Assembly (NCBI GenBank): GCA_021771635.1 | Contig: JAETOQ010000005.1 | Span: forward strand, 1-64,000 | Length of the DNA: 64,000 bases | Reading direction: 5' to 3' | Source: Oscillospiraceae bacterium | GTDB taxonomy: Bacteria > Bacillota > Clostridia > Oscillospirales > Oscillospiraceae | Shown here: one piece after another, positions 52,368-60,041 of the stretch | Numbering within the stretch: position 1 is the first letter of the stretch | Layout: every line of letters starts with the position of its first letter | The notes under the pieces: model-generated | The model's input: the letters and a program-made list of their open reading frames with translations, nothing else | Databases searched by the model: none | Told to the model about the DNA's origin: nothing | Made by a program: the position numbers and the translations under genes

Positions 52368-53115
52368 TCAGTCGTTCATCCTCATACCAAAGTCTTGTCA
52401 GGTACAGTCCGCCGGGGGGCACCGTGGGGCCCGCCGCGGTGCGGTCTCCGCTCTCCAAGATCTTGGAGATGTCCTCCGGGGCGAATTTTCCCTCCGCCGC
52501 GTACAGCACCGTGCCCGTGATGGCCCGGACCATGTTGTATAAAAAGCCGTTGGCACAGACCTTCAGCTCCAGCAGGTCGCCGTTCCGCGTCACATCGCAC
52601 CAGTAGATGGTACGGACGGTGGACTTTGTCTCCGTCCCCACGCTGCGGACCGCCCGGAAATCGTGTGTCCCCACGAACTGGTGGGCGGCCCGGTTCAAAA
52701 ACGCCTCGTCCAAGTGCTTGGGGTAGAAGTACGCCCGGTTGACATAAAATGGGTTTTTGAACCGGGAGTTATAGATACGGTAGGTGTATTCCTTCTTGAT
52801 GCAGGAGCCGATGGCGTTGAAATCCTCCGCCACCTCAAAGGCCTCCTTCACCGCGATGTCCTCCGGCGTATGGGTGTTGACGGCGAAGGGCAGACGGTCG
52901 ATGGGGATGCGGGACTCCGTGTGGAAGTTGGCGATATAGTGCTCCGCGTGGACGCCGGCGTCGGTGCGGCCGCAGCCGGTGAGATGCACCGGCGCCCCGG
53001 TGATCTTCGCCAGGGCGTTCTGCAAGGTCTCACAGACGGTGACGGCGTTTTTCTGCACCTGCCAGCCGTGATAGGCGGTGCCGTTGTACATCAGTTTTAA
53101 GGCAATGTTGCGCAT
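52360..53115 (-). CDS. truA: tRNA pseudouridine synthase A
   Basis: A 251-residue enzyme forming pseudouridine at tRNA positions 38-40. The catalytic aspartate lies in LTGCGRTDAGVHAEHY; ALKLMYNGTAYHGWQVQKN and FLYNMVRAITGTVLYAAEG are also diagnostic. Its usual neighbour is the ECF transporter set, as here. Confidence 0.96.
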   Translation of the reverse strand: MRNIALKLMYNGTAYHGWQVQKNAVTVCETLQNALAKITGAPVHLTGCGRTDAGVHAEHYIANFHTESRIPIDRLPFAVNTHTPEDIAVKEAFEVAEDFNAIGSCIKKEYTYRIYNSRFKNPFYVNRAYFYPKHLDEAFLNRAAHQFVGTHDFRAVRSVGTETKSTVRTIYWCDVTRNGDLLELKVCANGFLYNMVRAITGTVLYAAEGKFAPEDISKILESGDRTAAGPTVPPGGLYLTRLWYEDERLNG

Positions 53116-53124
53116 AGATGCTCC

Positions 53125-53901
53125 TTATTCCGGCCAGGTCAGGGCGGGATAGCGGTCCGCCGCCAGCTCCGAAGCTTTCTCGGCTTTTCCGCCGGCGGTG
53201 ATCTTCCAGCGGCCATGGGTAAATTCATAGGCCACGCCGTCCGCGTCATGGCAGAATACCGTGATCCGCACGGTGTCCTCTGCCTTGCAGGGCACTTCCA
53301 GGACTCCGGTGCTGTAAGATCCGCTCTCCAGGTCCCATTCACCGGGGATGGTCTGGACCAGCGTGTTGCCGACATAGCCCCGCAGCTCCACCCCGCCGGC
53401 GCCGCTTTCCACGCCGGACAGCTCCATCTCGTCGATCTTCGCCGTCAGCATACCGTTCAGTGTTCCCAGCGAGCCCTCCTGATACTTCGGCACGTCCCAC
53501 ATACAGCGCTTGATGCGCACCGGCAGCAGACTGCGCGTGTCCTCATATGTACGGAGCGTCTCCCGTTCTACCCTGCCGTTTCGGGTGATGACCGCCTCCA
53601 CGCGGGCCTCCTGGCCCAGCGGCAGGGAGACACGGCCCGTATAGCGGCCGTCACTGTCCAGGGACAGGTCCACCCGCTCCGTCTCCTCCCCGCTGATGGC
53701 CTCCACAGCGACCGTCGTGTCTCCATCCGGCTTTTGCAGCGCCAGTGTCAGGTCCACTTCCACCGCCCGGGCCGCCGTGTCAAGGCCCACCGGCTCCACA
53801 GTGACGCGGTCCTTAGGCTTTCTACCCAGGAACCAGTTCGTCAATCCCAGAACCAGCACCAGAAGCAAAACAATGACTGTGCGTCTCATACCCTTATTCA
53901 T
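53125..53901 (-). CDS. Secreted or membrane-anchored protein, function unknown
   Basis: A 258-residue protein with an N-terminal hydrophobic segment (TVIVLLLVLVLGLTNWFLG) and a mainly beta-strand exterior (EVDLTLALQKPDGDTTVAVEAI, DSDGRYTGRVSLPLGQEARVEAV), possibly two Ig-like domains. It lies ten bases before truA. An ATG at codon 5 is an alternative start. Not recognised. Confidence 0.7.
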   Translation of the reverse strand: MNKGMRRTVIVLLLVLVLGLTNWFLGRKPKDRVTVEPVGLDTAARAVEVDLTLALQKPDGDTTVAVEAISGEETERVDLSLDSDGRYTGRVSLPLGQEARVEAVITRNGRVERETLRTYEDTRSLLPVRIKRCMWDVPKYQEGSLGTLNGMLTAKIDEMELSGVESGAGGVELRGYVGNTLVQTIPGEWDLESGSYSTGVLEVPCKAEDTVRITVFCHDADGVAYEFTHGRWKITAGGKAEKASELAADRYPALTWPE

Positions 53902-53991
53902 GGAAACACTCCCTTTTATTCCGCTCTTTCTCTGACTGTCAGCCCGCTTTTTTGACCGCTAAAAAATTCCCGATCCCAAAATTCTCATTCC

Positions 53992-54798
53992 TCACAGCCC
54001 AAACTGCCGCAGGACGATGACGCCCGCGCAGATCAGCACCCCCAGCGCCAGGGCGATATAGTCCCGGCGCTGGTATTGCAGCACGTGGAGCTTCGTCCGG
54101 CCCTCGCCGCCGTGGTAACAGCGGCACTCCATGGCCGTGGCCAGCTCGTCCGCCCGGCGGAAGGCGCTGATGAACAGCGGCACCAGGATGGGGATCAGGG
54201 CCTTCGCCTTTTGAATGAGGTTTCCGCTCTCAAAGTCCGCGCCCCGGGCCTTCTGGGCGGACATGATCTTGTCCGTCTCCTCGATCAGGGTGGGGATGAA
54301 CCGCAGGGCGATGGACATCATCATCGCCAGCTCATGGACCGGCACATGGAGCTTTTTCAGTCCATTGAGCAGCCGCTCCAAGCCGTCCGTCAGGCTGATG
54401 GGGCTGGTGGTGTAGGTCATCAGGAAGGTGCCCATGATCAGCAGCATGATGCGCAGCACCATGAACACGGCGTTCCGCAGGCCCGTGTCGGAGATATGGA
54501 GGAAGCCCCACTCCACCAGATAACGGTCCCCGGGGGTGAAAAACAGATTCAGGATGCCGGTGAAGATGATGATGAACAGCACCGGCTTCAGGCCCCGCAC
54601 CAGTGCTTTGATGCTGACCTTGGAGATGTAGACACATACCGCCAGACACAGGGCCATGAGGCCGTAGGTCACCAGGCTCTTGGCGCAGAACAGGGCGACG
54701 ATATACAGGACCACCAGCAAGATCTTCGTCCGGGGGTCCAGCTTGTGGGCCACTGTGGTGCCAGGGAAATACTGGCCCAGGGTGATATCCTTCAGCAT
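53992..54798 (-). CDS. ecfT: ECF transporter transmembrane subunit EcfT
   Basis: A 268-residue integral membrane scaffold that couples the ATPases to vitamin-binding S components. It shows LGQYFPGTTVAHKLDPRTKILLVVLY at the start, then five or six helices and the two coupling motifs (KARGADFESG; AMECRCYHGGEGRT, the Ala-Arg-Gly type). It overlaps ecfA2 by seven bases. No S-component gene is nearby, so this is a group II, shared module. Confidence 0.94.
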   Translation of the reverse strand: MLKDITLGQYFPGTTVAHKLDPRTKILLVVLYIVALFCAKSLVTYGLMALCLAVCVYISKVSIKALVRGLKPVLFIIIFTGILNLFFTPGDRYLVEWGFLHISDTGLRNAVFMVLRIMLLIMGTFLMTYTTSPISLTDGLERLLNGLKKLHVPVHELAMMMSIALRFIPTLIEETDKIMSAQKARGADFESGNLIQKAKALIPILVPLFISAFRRADELATAMECRCYHGGEGRTKLHVLQYQRRDYIALALGVLICAGVIVLRQFGL

Positions 54799-55658
54799 GG
54801 GGCACCGCCTTTCCGCAGGGCCAAAATCTCCTGCTCCAGGGCCTCCACCGTGTAAACGGCGGGGTCGATGTCCATGCCCCGGGCCTTCAGCGCCATGGCG
54901 ATGCGTGTCACCTGGGGCACGTCCAGCCCGGCGGTGATCAGCTCCTCCGCCCGGGCAAAGACCTCCGCCGGAGCGCCGCTCATCAGCACGCGGGCGGATT
55001 TCAATACCAAGATGCGGTCCACGTTCTGGGCGATCTCGTCCATGCTGTGGCTCACCAGGATGATGGTCTTGTTCTTGTTGCGGTGGTAGTCCCGGATATT
55101 GGCCATCAGATTCTCCCGGCCCGCCGGGTCCAGGCCCGCCGTTGGCTCGTCCAGGATCAGCACCTCCGGCTCCATAGCCAGCACCCCCGCCAGGGCCACC
55201 CGGCGCTTCTGTCCGCCGGAGAGCTCGAAGGGGGACTTATCCAGCTGGTCATCCCGGATGCCCACCAGGCGGGCGGACTCCCGAACGCAGCGGTCAAGCT
55301 CCTCCCCGGTCTTGCCCTGGTTGGTGGGGCCGAAGGCGATGTCTTTATAGACCGTCTCCTCAAACAGCTGGTACTCCGGGTACTGGAACACCAGCCCCAC
55401 CCGGAAGCGCACATCCCGGATCTTTTTCGGCTCCGCCCAGATATCCTTGCCGTTCAGCAGGATCTGGCCGCCGGTGGGCTTCAGCAGGCCGTTCAGGTGC
55501 TGGATCAGGGTGGATTTGCCGGAGCCGGTGTGGCCGATGATGCCCAGGAACTCCCCTCCGTACACCTCAAAGCTCATATCCTCCACCGCGCTGCGCTGGA
55601 AGGGCGTTCCGATCCCATACGTATGGGTCAGGTTTTTGATTTGCAGAATCGGTTCCAA
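54792..55658 (-). CDS. ecfA2: ECF transporter ATP-binding subunit EcfA2
   Basis: A 288-residue ATPase: IIGHTGSGKSTLIQHLNGLLKP (Walker A), VFQYPEYQLFEETVYKDIAFGP (Q-loop with the EcfA2-type QLFEETV), FELSGGQKRRVALAGVLAMEPEVLILDEPTAGLDP (signature and Walker B). It pairs with EcfA1 to drive vitamin and metal uptake. Confidence 0.95.
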   Translation of the reverse strand: MEPILQIKNLTHTYGIGTPFQRSAVEDMSFEVYGGEFLGIIGHTGSGKSTLIQHLNGLLKPTGGQILLNGKDIWAEPKKIRDVRFRVGLVFQYPEYQLFEETVYKDIAFGPTNQGKTGEELDRCVRESARLVGIRDDQLDKSPFELSGGQKRRVALAGVLAMEPEVLILDEPTAGLDPAGRENLMANIRDYHRNKNKTIILVSHSMDEIAQNVDRILVLKSARVLMSGAPAEVFARAEELITAGLDVPQVTRIAMALKARGMDIDPAVYTVEALEQEILALRKGGAPC

Positions 55659-55677
55659 ATTTGATGCTCCTTCCGCG

Positions 55678-56529
55678 TCAGTTTCCCCGCAGCGCCGCCG
55701 TGATGGCGTCGGCGCATGCCTCCACCGTCAGGGCGTCCAGGGGGACGGGCAGGCCGTCCTTGTGCAGGCGGTCCAGCAGGTCCACTGTGTCCGGCACCGT
55801 CAGGCCCATGGCCCGCAGGTCCTCCACTTGGACGAATACCTCCCGGGGCGTTCCGTCCATGGCGACCTTGCCGTCATCCATGACGATGACACGGTCCGCA
55901 TCCTCCGCCTCGTTCATGTGGTGGGTGATAAGAATGACGGTGATCCCCTTCTCCATATTTAACCGGTGGACGGTGGACAGCACCTCCTGCCGCCCGATGG
56001 GGTCCAGCATGGCGGTGGCCTCGTCCAGCACGATGCAGTCCGGCTCCATGGCAATGACGCCCGCGATGGCGATGCGCTGCTTCTGGCCGCCGGAGAGCAG
56101 ATGGGGCGCATGTGTCACAAATTCATACATACCCACGGCTTTCAGAGCGTCGTCCACCCGGCGGCGGATCTCCTCCGTGGGCACCCCCAGATTTTCCGGG
56201 GCGAAGGCCACGTCCTCCTCCACCACGTTGGCGACGATCTGGTTGTCCGGATTCTGGAACACCATGCCCACCCGCTGGCGGATCGCCAGCAGAAGGCTTT
56301 CATCCAGGGTGTCCATCCCCTCCACATACACCTTGCCGCCCGCGGGCAGCAGCACGCCGTTAAAGGTCTTTGCCAGAGTGGACTTGCCGGAGCCGTTGTG
56401 CCCCAGCACCACCACAAAGCTGCCTTTTTCGATCTCCAGGTCCACGCCCCGCAGGGCGAACACCGGCTTCTGCCCCTCGTCCGCCGGATAGGCAAAGCGG
56501 AGTTCTCTTGTTTCGATCATGGTTGACAT
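55678..56529 (-). CDS. ecfA1: ECF transporter ATP-binding subunit EcfA1
   Basis: A ~283-residue ATPase: VLGHNGSGKSTLAKTFNGVLLP, VFQNPDNQIVANVVEEDVAFAPENLGVP (EcfA1-type QIVANVVEEDVAF), LLSGGQKQRIAIAGVIAMEPDCIVLDEATAMLDP. The ribosome binding site is weak (AGTGAG). The ATG at 56529 is chosen; a GTG at 56541 or an ATG at 56520 is also possible. Confidence 0.95.
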   Translation of the reverse strand: MSTMIETRELRFAYPADEGQKPVFALRGVDLEIEKGSFVVVLGHNGSGKSTLAKTFNGVLLPAGGKVYVEGMDTLDESLLLAIRQRVGMVFQNPDNQIVANVVEEDVAFAPENLGVPTEEIRRRVDDALKAVGMYEFVTHAPHLLSGGQKQRIAIAGVIAMEPDCIVLDEATAMLDPIGRQEVLSTVHRLNMEKGITVILITHHMNEAEDADRVIVMDDGKVAMDGTPREVFVQVEDLRAMGLTVPDTVDLLDRLHKDGLPVPLDALTVEACADAITAALRGN

Positions 56530-56542
56530 CTTGTTTCTCACT

Positions 56543-57142
56543 TTATATAACAGATTTTTCTACCACCTGGAAGCCCTCCGCAAGATGCGGCGCCGCCCTC
56601 TTTAGCAGCAGCCACAGCCAGAAGCCGCAGAGGGCGCCCAGGGTATTGAGCATCAGATCATCGATATCAAAGGCCCGGCCTACCAAAAGCTGCCAGCACT
56701 CAATGAAACCTGTGACACACAGGCCCGTCACAAGGGCGCGTTTCCAGGTGAAATTTCGCCACAGCAGGGCCGGGAAAAATCCAAAGGGCAGGAACATGAT
56801 GATGTTGCCCAGAAGGGTATACAACAGCACGCCCTCCGAGGCAAACGTCTGAAAGGGGATGAGATTCACATCGCCCAACCGGAAAAACGGCTCCGCCCAG
56901 CCCCAGTGCAGTACTGTGATCAAGCTGAATCCCCAGGGAGTCAGCGTCAGCATGGCCATGCCGCCGCAGAACATCCAGAACAGCGCCAGCGCAGCCTCCC
57001 GCCGCCGGGAGCTGGACAGGCCGGAGAGCTTCAACCGTCTCCGCCGCCAGGGATACAGGCAGCCGTACAGCGCCAGCGCCGCCAGAACACCGGGCAGCAT
57101 ATTCGCCAAGTAGTTCCATGTCATCCATACATAACGCATCAT
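56543..57142 (-). CDS. VanZ family membrane protein
   Basis: A 199-residue protein with about five membrane helices. VNLIPFQTF, LLGNIIMFLPFGFFPALLWR and TGFIECWQLLVGRAFDIDDLMLNTLGALCGF are the VanZ signature. Some VanZ proteins give low-level glycopeptide resistance, but most, as here away from a van cluster, have no assigned role. GGGAAG lies upstream of the paired ATGs. Confidence 0.88.
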   Translation of the reverse strand: MMRYVWMTWNYLANMLPGVLAALALYGCLYPWRRRRLKLSGLSSSRRREAALALFWMFCGGMAMLTLTPWGFSLITVLHWGWAEPFFRLGDVNLIPFQTFASEGVLLYTLLGNIIMFLPFGFFPALLWRNFTWKRALVTGLCVTGFIECWQLLVGRAFDIDDLMLNTLGALCGFWLWLLLKRAAPHLAEGFQVVEKSVI

Positions 57143-57161
57143 TCAGCGTTCTTCCCAGCTT

Positions 57162-58025
57162 TCACTCTGAAAACCACCTTCCGGTGGCGCCGCAGGGCAG
57201 GGCCAGACCGGTCTCCGTCACGGGAAGGCCCAACTCATCCCAGGTGCATTTGCCGCCGTACTTCTCCCCCACCAGCAGGTGCAGGAGATAGCCCAGCACC
57301 GAGGGAGCAAGGCCCGTGGTATAGGAGTTGATGAGCACAAACAGGGGCTTGTCCGACAGCACCCCGGCGCAGAGCTGCACGAAGGGATACAGGTTCTCCT
57401 CCAGCTTCCAGACCTCGCCTCCCGGGCCCCGGCCGTAGGACGGCGGGTCCATGATGATGGCGTCGTAAGTCTTGCCCCGGCGGATCTCCCGCTCCACGAA
57501 TTTGGCGCAGTCGTCCACGATCCAGCGGATGGGGGCCTCCTCCAGCCCGGAGAGTCTGGCATTCTCCTTTGCCCAGGCCACCATGCCTTTCGCCGCGTCC
57601 ACATGGCACACACTGGCCCCCGCCTTGGCGCAGGCCACTGTGGCGCCGCCGGTATAGGCAAAGAGGTTCAGCACCCGGATGGGCCGCCCGGCATTCCGAA
57701 TCTTATCCATGACGAAGTCCCAGTTCACCGCCTGCTCCGGGAAGAGGCCGGTGTGCTTGAAGTTCATGGGCTTGACCTGGAAGGTCAAATCGCCGTAGTG
57801 GATCTTCCAGCTCTCCGGCAGGGTCTTTTTCTCCCAGTGGCCGCCGCCGGTCTGGGACCGGAGATACCGGGCGTTGGCCCGCTTCCAGGCGGGGTTTTTA
57901 TGGGGCGTCTCCCAGATGGCCTGGGGATCCGGCCGCACCAGGAACTGCTTGTCCCAGCGCTCCAGCTTCTCTCCCCCGCCGCAGTCCAGAAGCTCGTAGT
58001 CCTGCCATTGATCCGCGATCCACAT
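57162..58025 (-). CDS. Class I SAM-dependent methyltransferase (RlmI/RlmK-related)
   Basis: A 287-residue enzyme: SAM-binding VLNLFAYTGGATVACAKAGASVCHVDAAKGMVAWAKENARLSG, DDCAKFVEREIRRGKTYDAIIMDPPSYGRG (the DPPSYGRG catalytic loop of rRNA cytosine-C5/guanine-N2-like enzymes) and KHTGLFPEQAVNWD. It lacks an N-terminal PUA domain. rRNA is the probable substrate; the position is unknown. Confidence 0.85.
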   Translation of the reverse strand: MWIADQWQDYELLDCGGGEKLERWDKQFLVRPDPQAIWETPHKNPAWKRANARYLRSQTGGGHWEKKTLPESWKIHYGDLTFQVKPMNFKHTGLFPEQAVNWDFVMDKIRNAGRPIRVLNLFAYTGGATVACAKAGASVCHVDAAKGMVAWAKENARLSGLEEAPIRWIVDDCAKFVEREIRRGKTYDAIIMDPPSYGRGPGGEVWKLEENLYPFVQLCAGVLSDKPLFVLINSYTTGLAPSVLGYLLHLLVGEKYGGKCTWDELGLPVTETGLALPCGATGRWFSE

Positions 58026-58120
58026 AGTCTGTCCTCCATTTTGATATCCACATAATAAATCATATTATTATACCTCCTGAACCTCCCCTGCGTCAATTCC
58101 ATTTCCGCCCGGAAGGCAGG

Positions 58121-58152
58121 AAAAAGAGGACCGTCTTTCGACAGTCCTCTTT
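58121..58152 (-). terminator. Terminator after the flavodoxin gene
   Basis: AAAGAGGAC-CGTC pairs with GAC-AGTCCTCTTT (one mismatch), and the minus strand continues into TTTTT. Confidence 0.8.
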
Positions 58153-58154
58153 CA

Positions 58155-58733
58155 TCAGACCATATGCAGCACGTCCCTGGCGAACGCCCGGGTCCGTGCC
58201 TCCTTTTCACCGTCCATGAAGCCGGTGTCATAGCCCAGGTGCCGCTCCGCGTGGCTGCCCAGATACCGCAGGCCGGAGTGTTTGCAGTAGCGGCGCATCC
58301 CCTCCTCAAAGAGGTCGCAGCCCTTTTCCGGCCGGTAGCCGCAGGTCTCCAGCAGGGCCATGGCTTTTCCTTTCCACAGGGACGGCCCCTTGGCCTCCCC
58401 ATAGAATTTGTTCATGCCGTATACCAGCCTGTCCAGCAGGGCTTTCATGGGCGGTGTGCAGTACCAGGCGTAGATCGGCGTCGCCAGGACAATCAGGTCA
58501 CTTCCCAATACCAGATTGAACAGCTTCTGCCCATCATCCCGCCGGGCGCAGCCGAACACCGTCCAGTCCCGCTGACAGGTCCGGCAGGCCACACAGGGCT
58601 GGATGTCCTGATCGTACAGCCAGACGGTCTCCACCTCCGCCCCGCCGGTCCGCAGCTCCTCGCAAAACGGCTTCAAAAGCGCGGCGGTATTGCCGCTTTT
58701 CCGGGGGCTTCCCATGAGGACGCAGGCTTTCAT
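58155..58733 (-). CDS. NAD(P)H-dependent FMN reductase / flavodoxin-family protein
   Basis: A 192-residue flavodoxin-like oxidoreductase: the FMN loop MGSPRKSGNTAALLKPF and ATPIYAWYCTPPMKALLDRL. A CVACRTCQRDWTVFGC stretch is a cysteine cluster seen in iron-sulphur flavoproteins. It overlaps the preceding gene by four bases and may supply electrons to the acyl-CoA dehydratase-like proteins. Confidence 0.87.
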   Translation of the reverse strand: MKACVLMGSPRKSGNTAALLKPFCEELRTGGAEVETVWLYDQDIQPCVACRTCQRDWTVFGCARRDDGQKLFNLVLGSDLIVLATPIYAWYCTPPMKALLDRLVYGMNKFYGEAKGPSLWKGKAMALLETCGYRPEKGCDLFEEGMRRYCKHSGLRYLGSHAERHLGYDTGFMDGEKEARTRAFARDVLHMV

Positions 58734-60037
58734 ACCACCGCCGTCTCCCTCTCCAGGTGTTCCGCCGCAGAGGCCGCCGGTGTCTGCGGCTTCTCCAGCA
58801 GGCGTTCCCGGCCCACCGCCAGCATCAGCTTGATGCGGTTCTCCTGGTTGACACGGGTGGCGCTGGGGTCGTAGTCGATGGGGGTGATGTTTGCCTGGGG
58901 ATACAGTTCCCGGAGCTTGTTGATCATACCCTTGCCGCAGATGTGGTTGGGCAGGCAGCCAAAGGGCTGTGCGCAGATGATGTTCTCATACCCGGACCGG
59001 ATCAGCTCCGCCATCTCGGCGGTGAGGAGCCAGCCCTCGCCCATCTTGTCGCCCTTGCTGATAAGGCCCTCGGTGAGCTTGGTCAGCTCGTTGAAAGGCA
59101 GGGGCGCGTGATAGCCGTTGTCCTTCAGGGCGCTGATGATGACCCTCTCCATGGTGCCGATATAGCCCAGGATCAGGTCGGAGACATGCTTTTCCAGGAA
59201 GGAACCGCCGTAAAGCCGGGCAGTCTCGGAGGGGTTATAGGCGCAGTACTGCACGAAGCCCATCAGCCCCGGCAGATTCACCTCGCAGTCCTGGGTGGCC
59301 AGGAATTCCTCCAGATCGTTGTTGCCAAGAGGGGAATACTTCACATAGATCTCCCCCACCACGCCGACCTTGACCTTCGGCACCCTGTGGACGGGGATGG
59401 CGGCGAACTCCGCCGCGATCTTGGGCATAGTACTCTTCATTTCTTTCTGGGAAAAGCCCCTGCCCTGACGGATCCAGCCGCAGATGGTATCCAGCCATCT
59501 CTCCTGCAGGGCCGCCGCGCCGCCGTGGCGTGTCTCATAGGGGGCGGTCTGGGCCTTCAGCGTCACCAGCAGGTCGCCGTAGTAGATGGCGGAGAGGGCC
59601 ATGCGCATAAAGGTCAGGTCCATGGGCAGGCTGTTGCCTTTCTCCAGGCCGGAGAAGTTCAGGCTCAGCACGGGGATCTGGCCGTAGCCCGCCTTTTCCA
59701 GGGCCTTGCGCAGCAGGAAGATGTAGTTGGAAGCCCGGCACCCGCCGCCGGTCTGGGTGATGATGAGGGCGGTGTGCTCCAGGTCATACTTGCCGGAGTT
59801 CAGAGCGTCCAGAAATTGGCCGATGACCAGCAGGGCGGGATAGCAGGTGTCGTTATGGACGTATTTCAGCCCCAGCTCACTGACCTGGCTGCCGCAGTTG
59901 CCCAGCAGCTCCACCTTGTAGCCCTTGAACTCCATGGCCGCCGCCAGGATGCGGAACTGCACGGGCGCCATGTTGGGGATGAGGATGGTGTGGGTCTTTT
60001 TCATGTCCTCGGTAAAAACAGGATATTGCATCTCCAT
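58730..60037 (-). CDS. 2-hydroxyacyl-CoA dehydratase-family protein (HgdB-like, activase partner)
   Basis: A 435-residue protein. Cysteines in LLGNCGSQVSELGLKYVHNDTCYPALL, TGGGCRASNYIFLLRKAL and ICAQPFGCLPNHICGKGMI match the COG3581 proteins found with large activase fusions. Whether it dehydrates a 2-hydroxyacyl-CoA or serves another ATP-driven radical reaction is unknown. AAAGGAG precedes the ATG; the longer frame upstream lies inside the activase gene. Four bases separate it from that gene. Confidence 0.85.
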   Translation of the reverse strand: MEMQYPVFTEDMKKTHTILIPNMAPVQFRILAAAMEFKGYKVELLGNCGSQVSELGLKYVHNDTCYPALLVIGQFLDALNSGKYDLEHTALIITQTGGGCRASNYIFLLRKALEKAGYGQIPVLSLNFSGLEKGNSLPMDLTFMRMALSAIYYGDLLVTLKAQTAPYETRHGGAAALQERWLDTICGWIRQGRGFSQKEMKSTMPKIAAEFAAIPVHRVPKVKVGVVGEIYVKYSPLGNNDLEEFLATQDCEVNLPGLMGFVQYCAYNPSETARLYGGSFLEKHVSDLILGYIGTMERVIISALKDNGYHAPLPFNELTKLTEGLISKGDKMGEGWLLTAEMAELIRSGYENIICAQPFGCLPNHICGKGMINKLRELYPQANITPIDYDPSATRVNQENRIKLMLAVGRERLLEKPQTPAASAAEHLERETAVV

Positions 60038-60041
60038 GCCG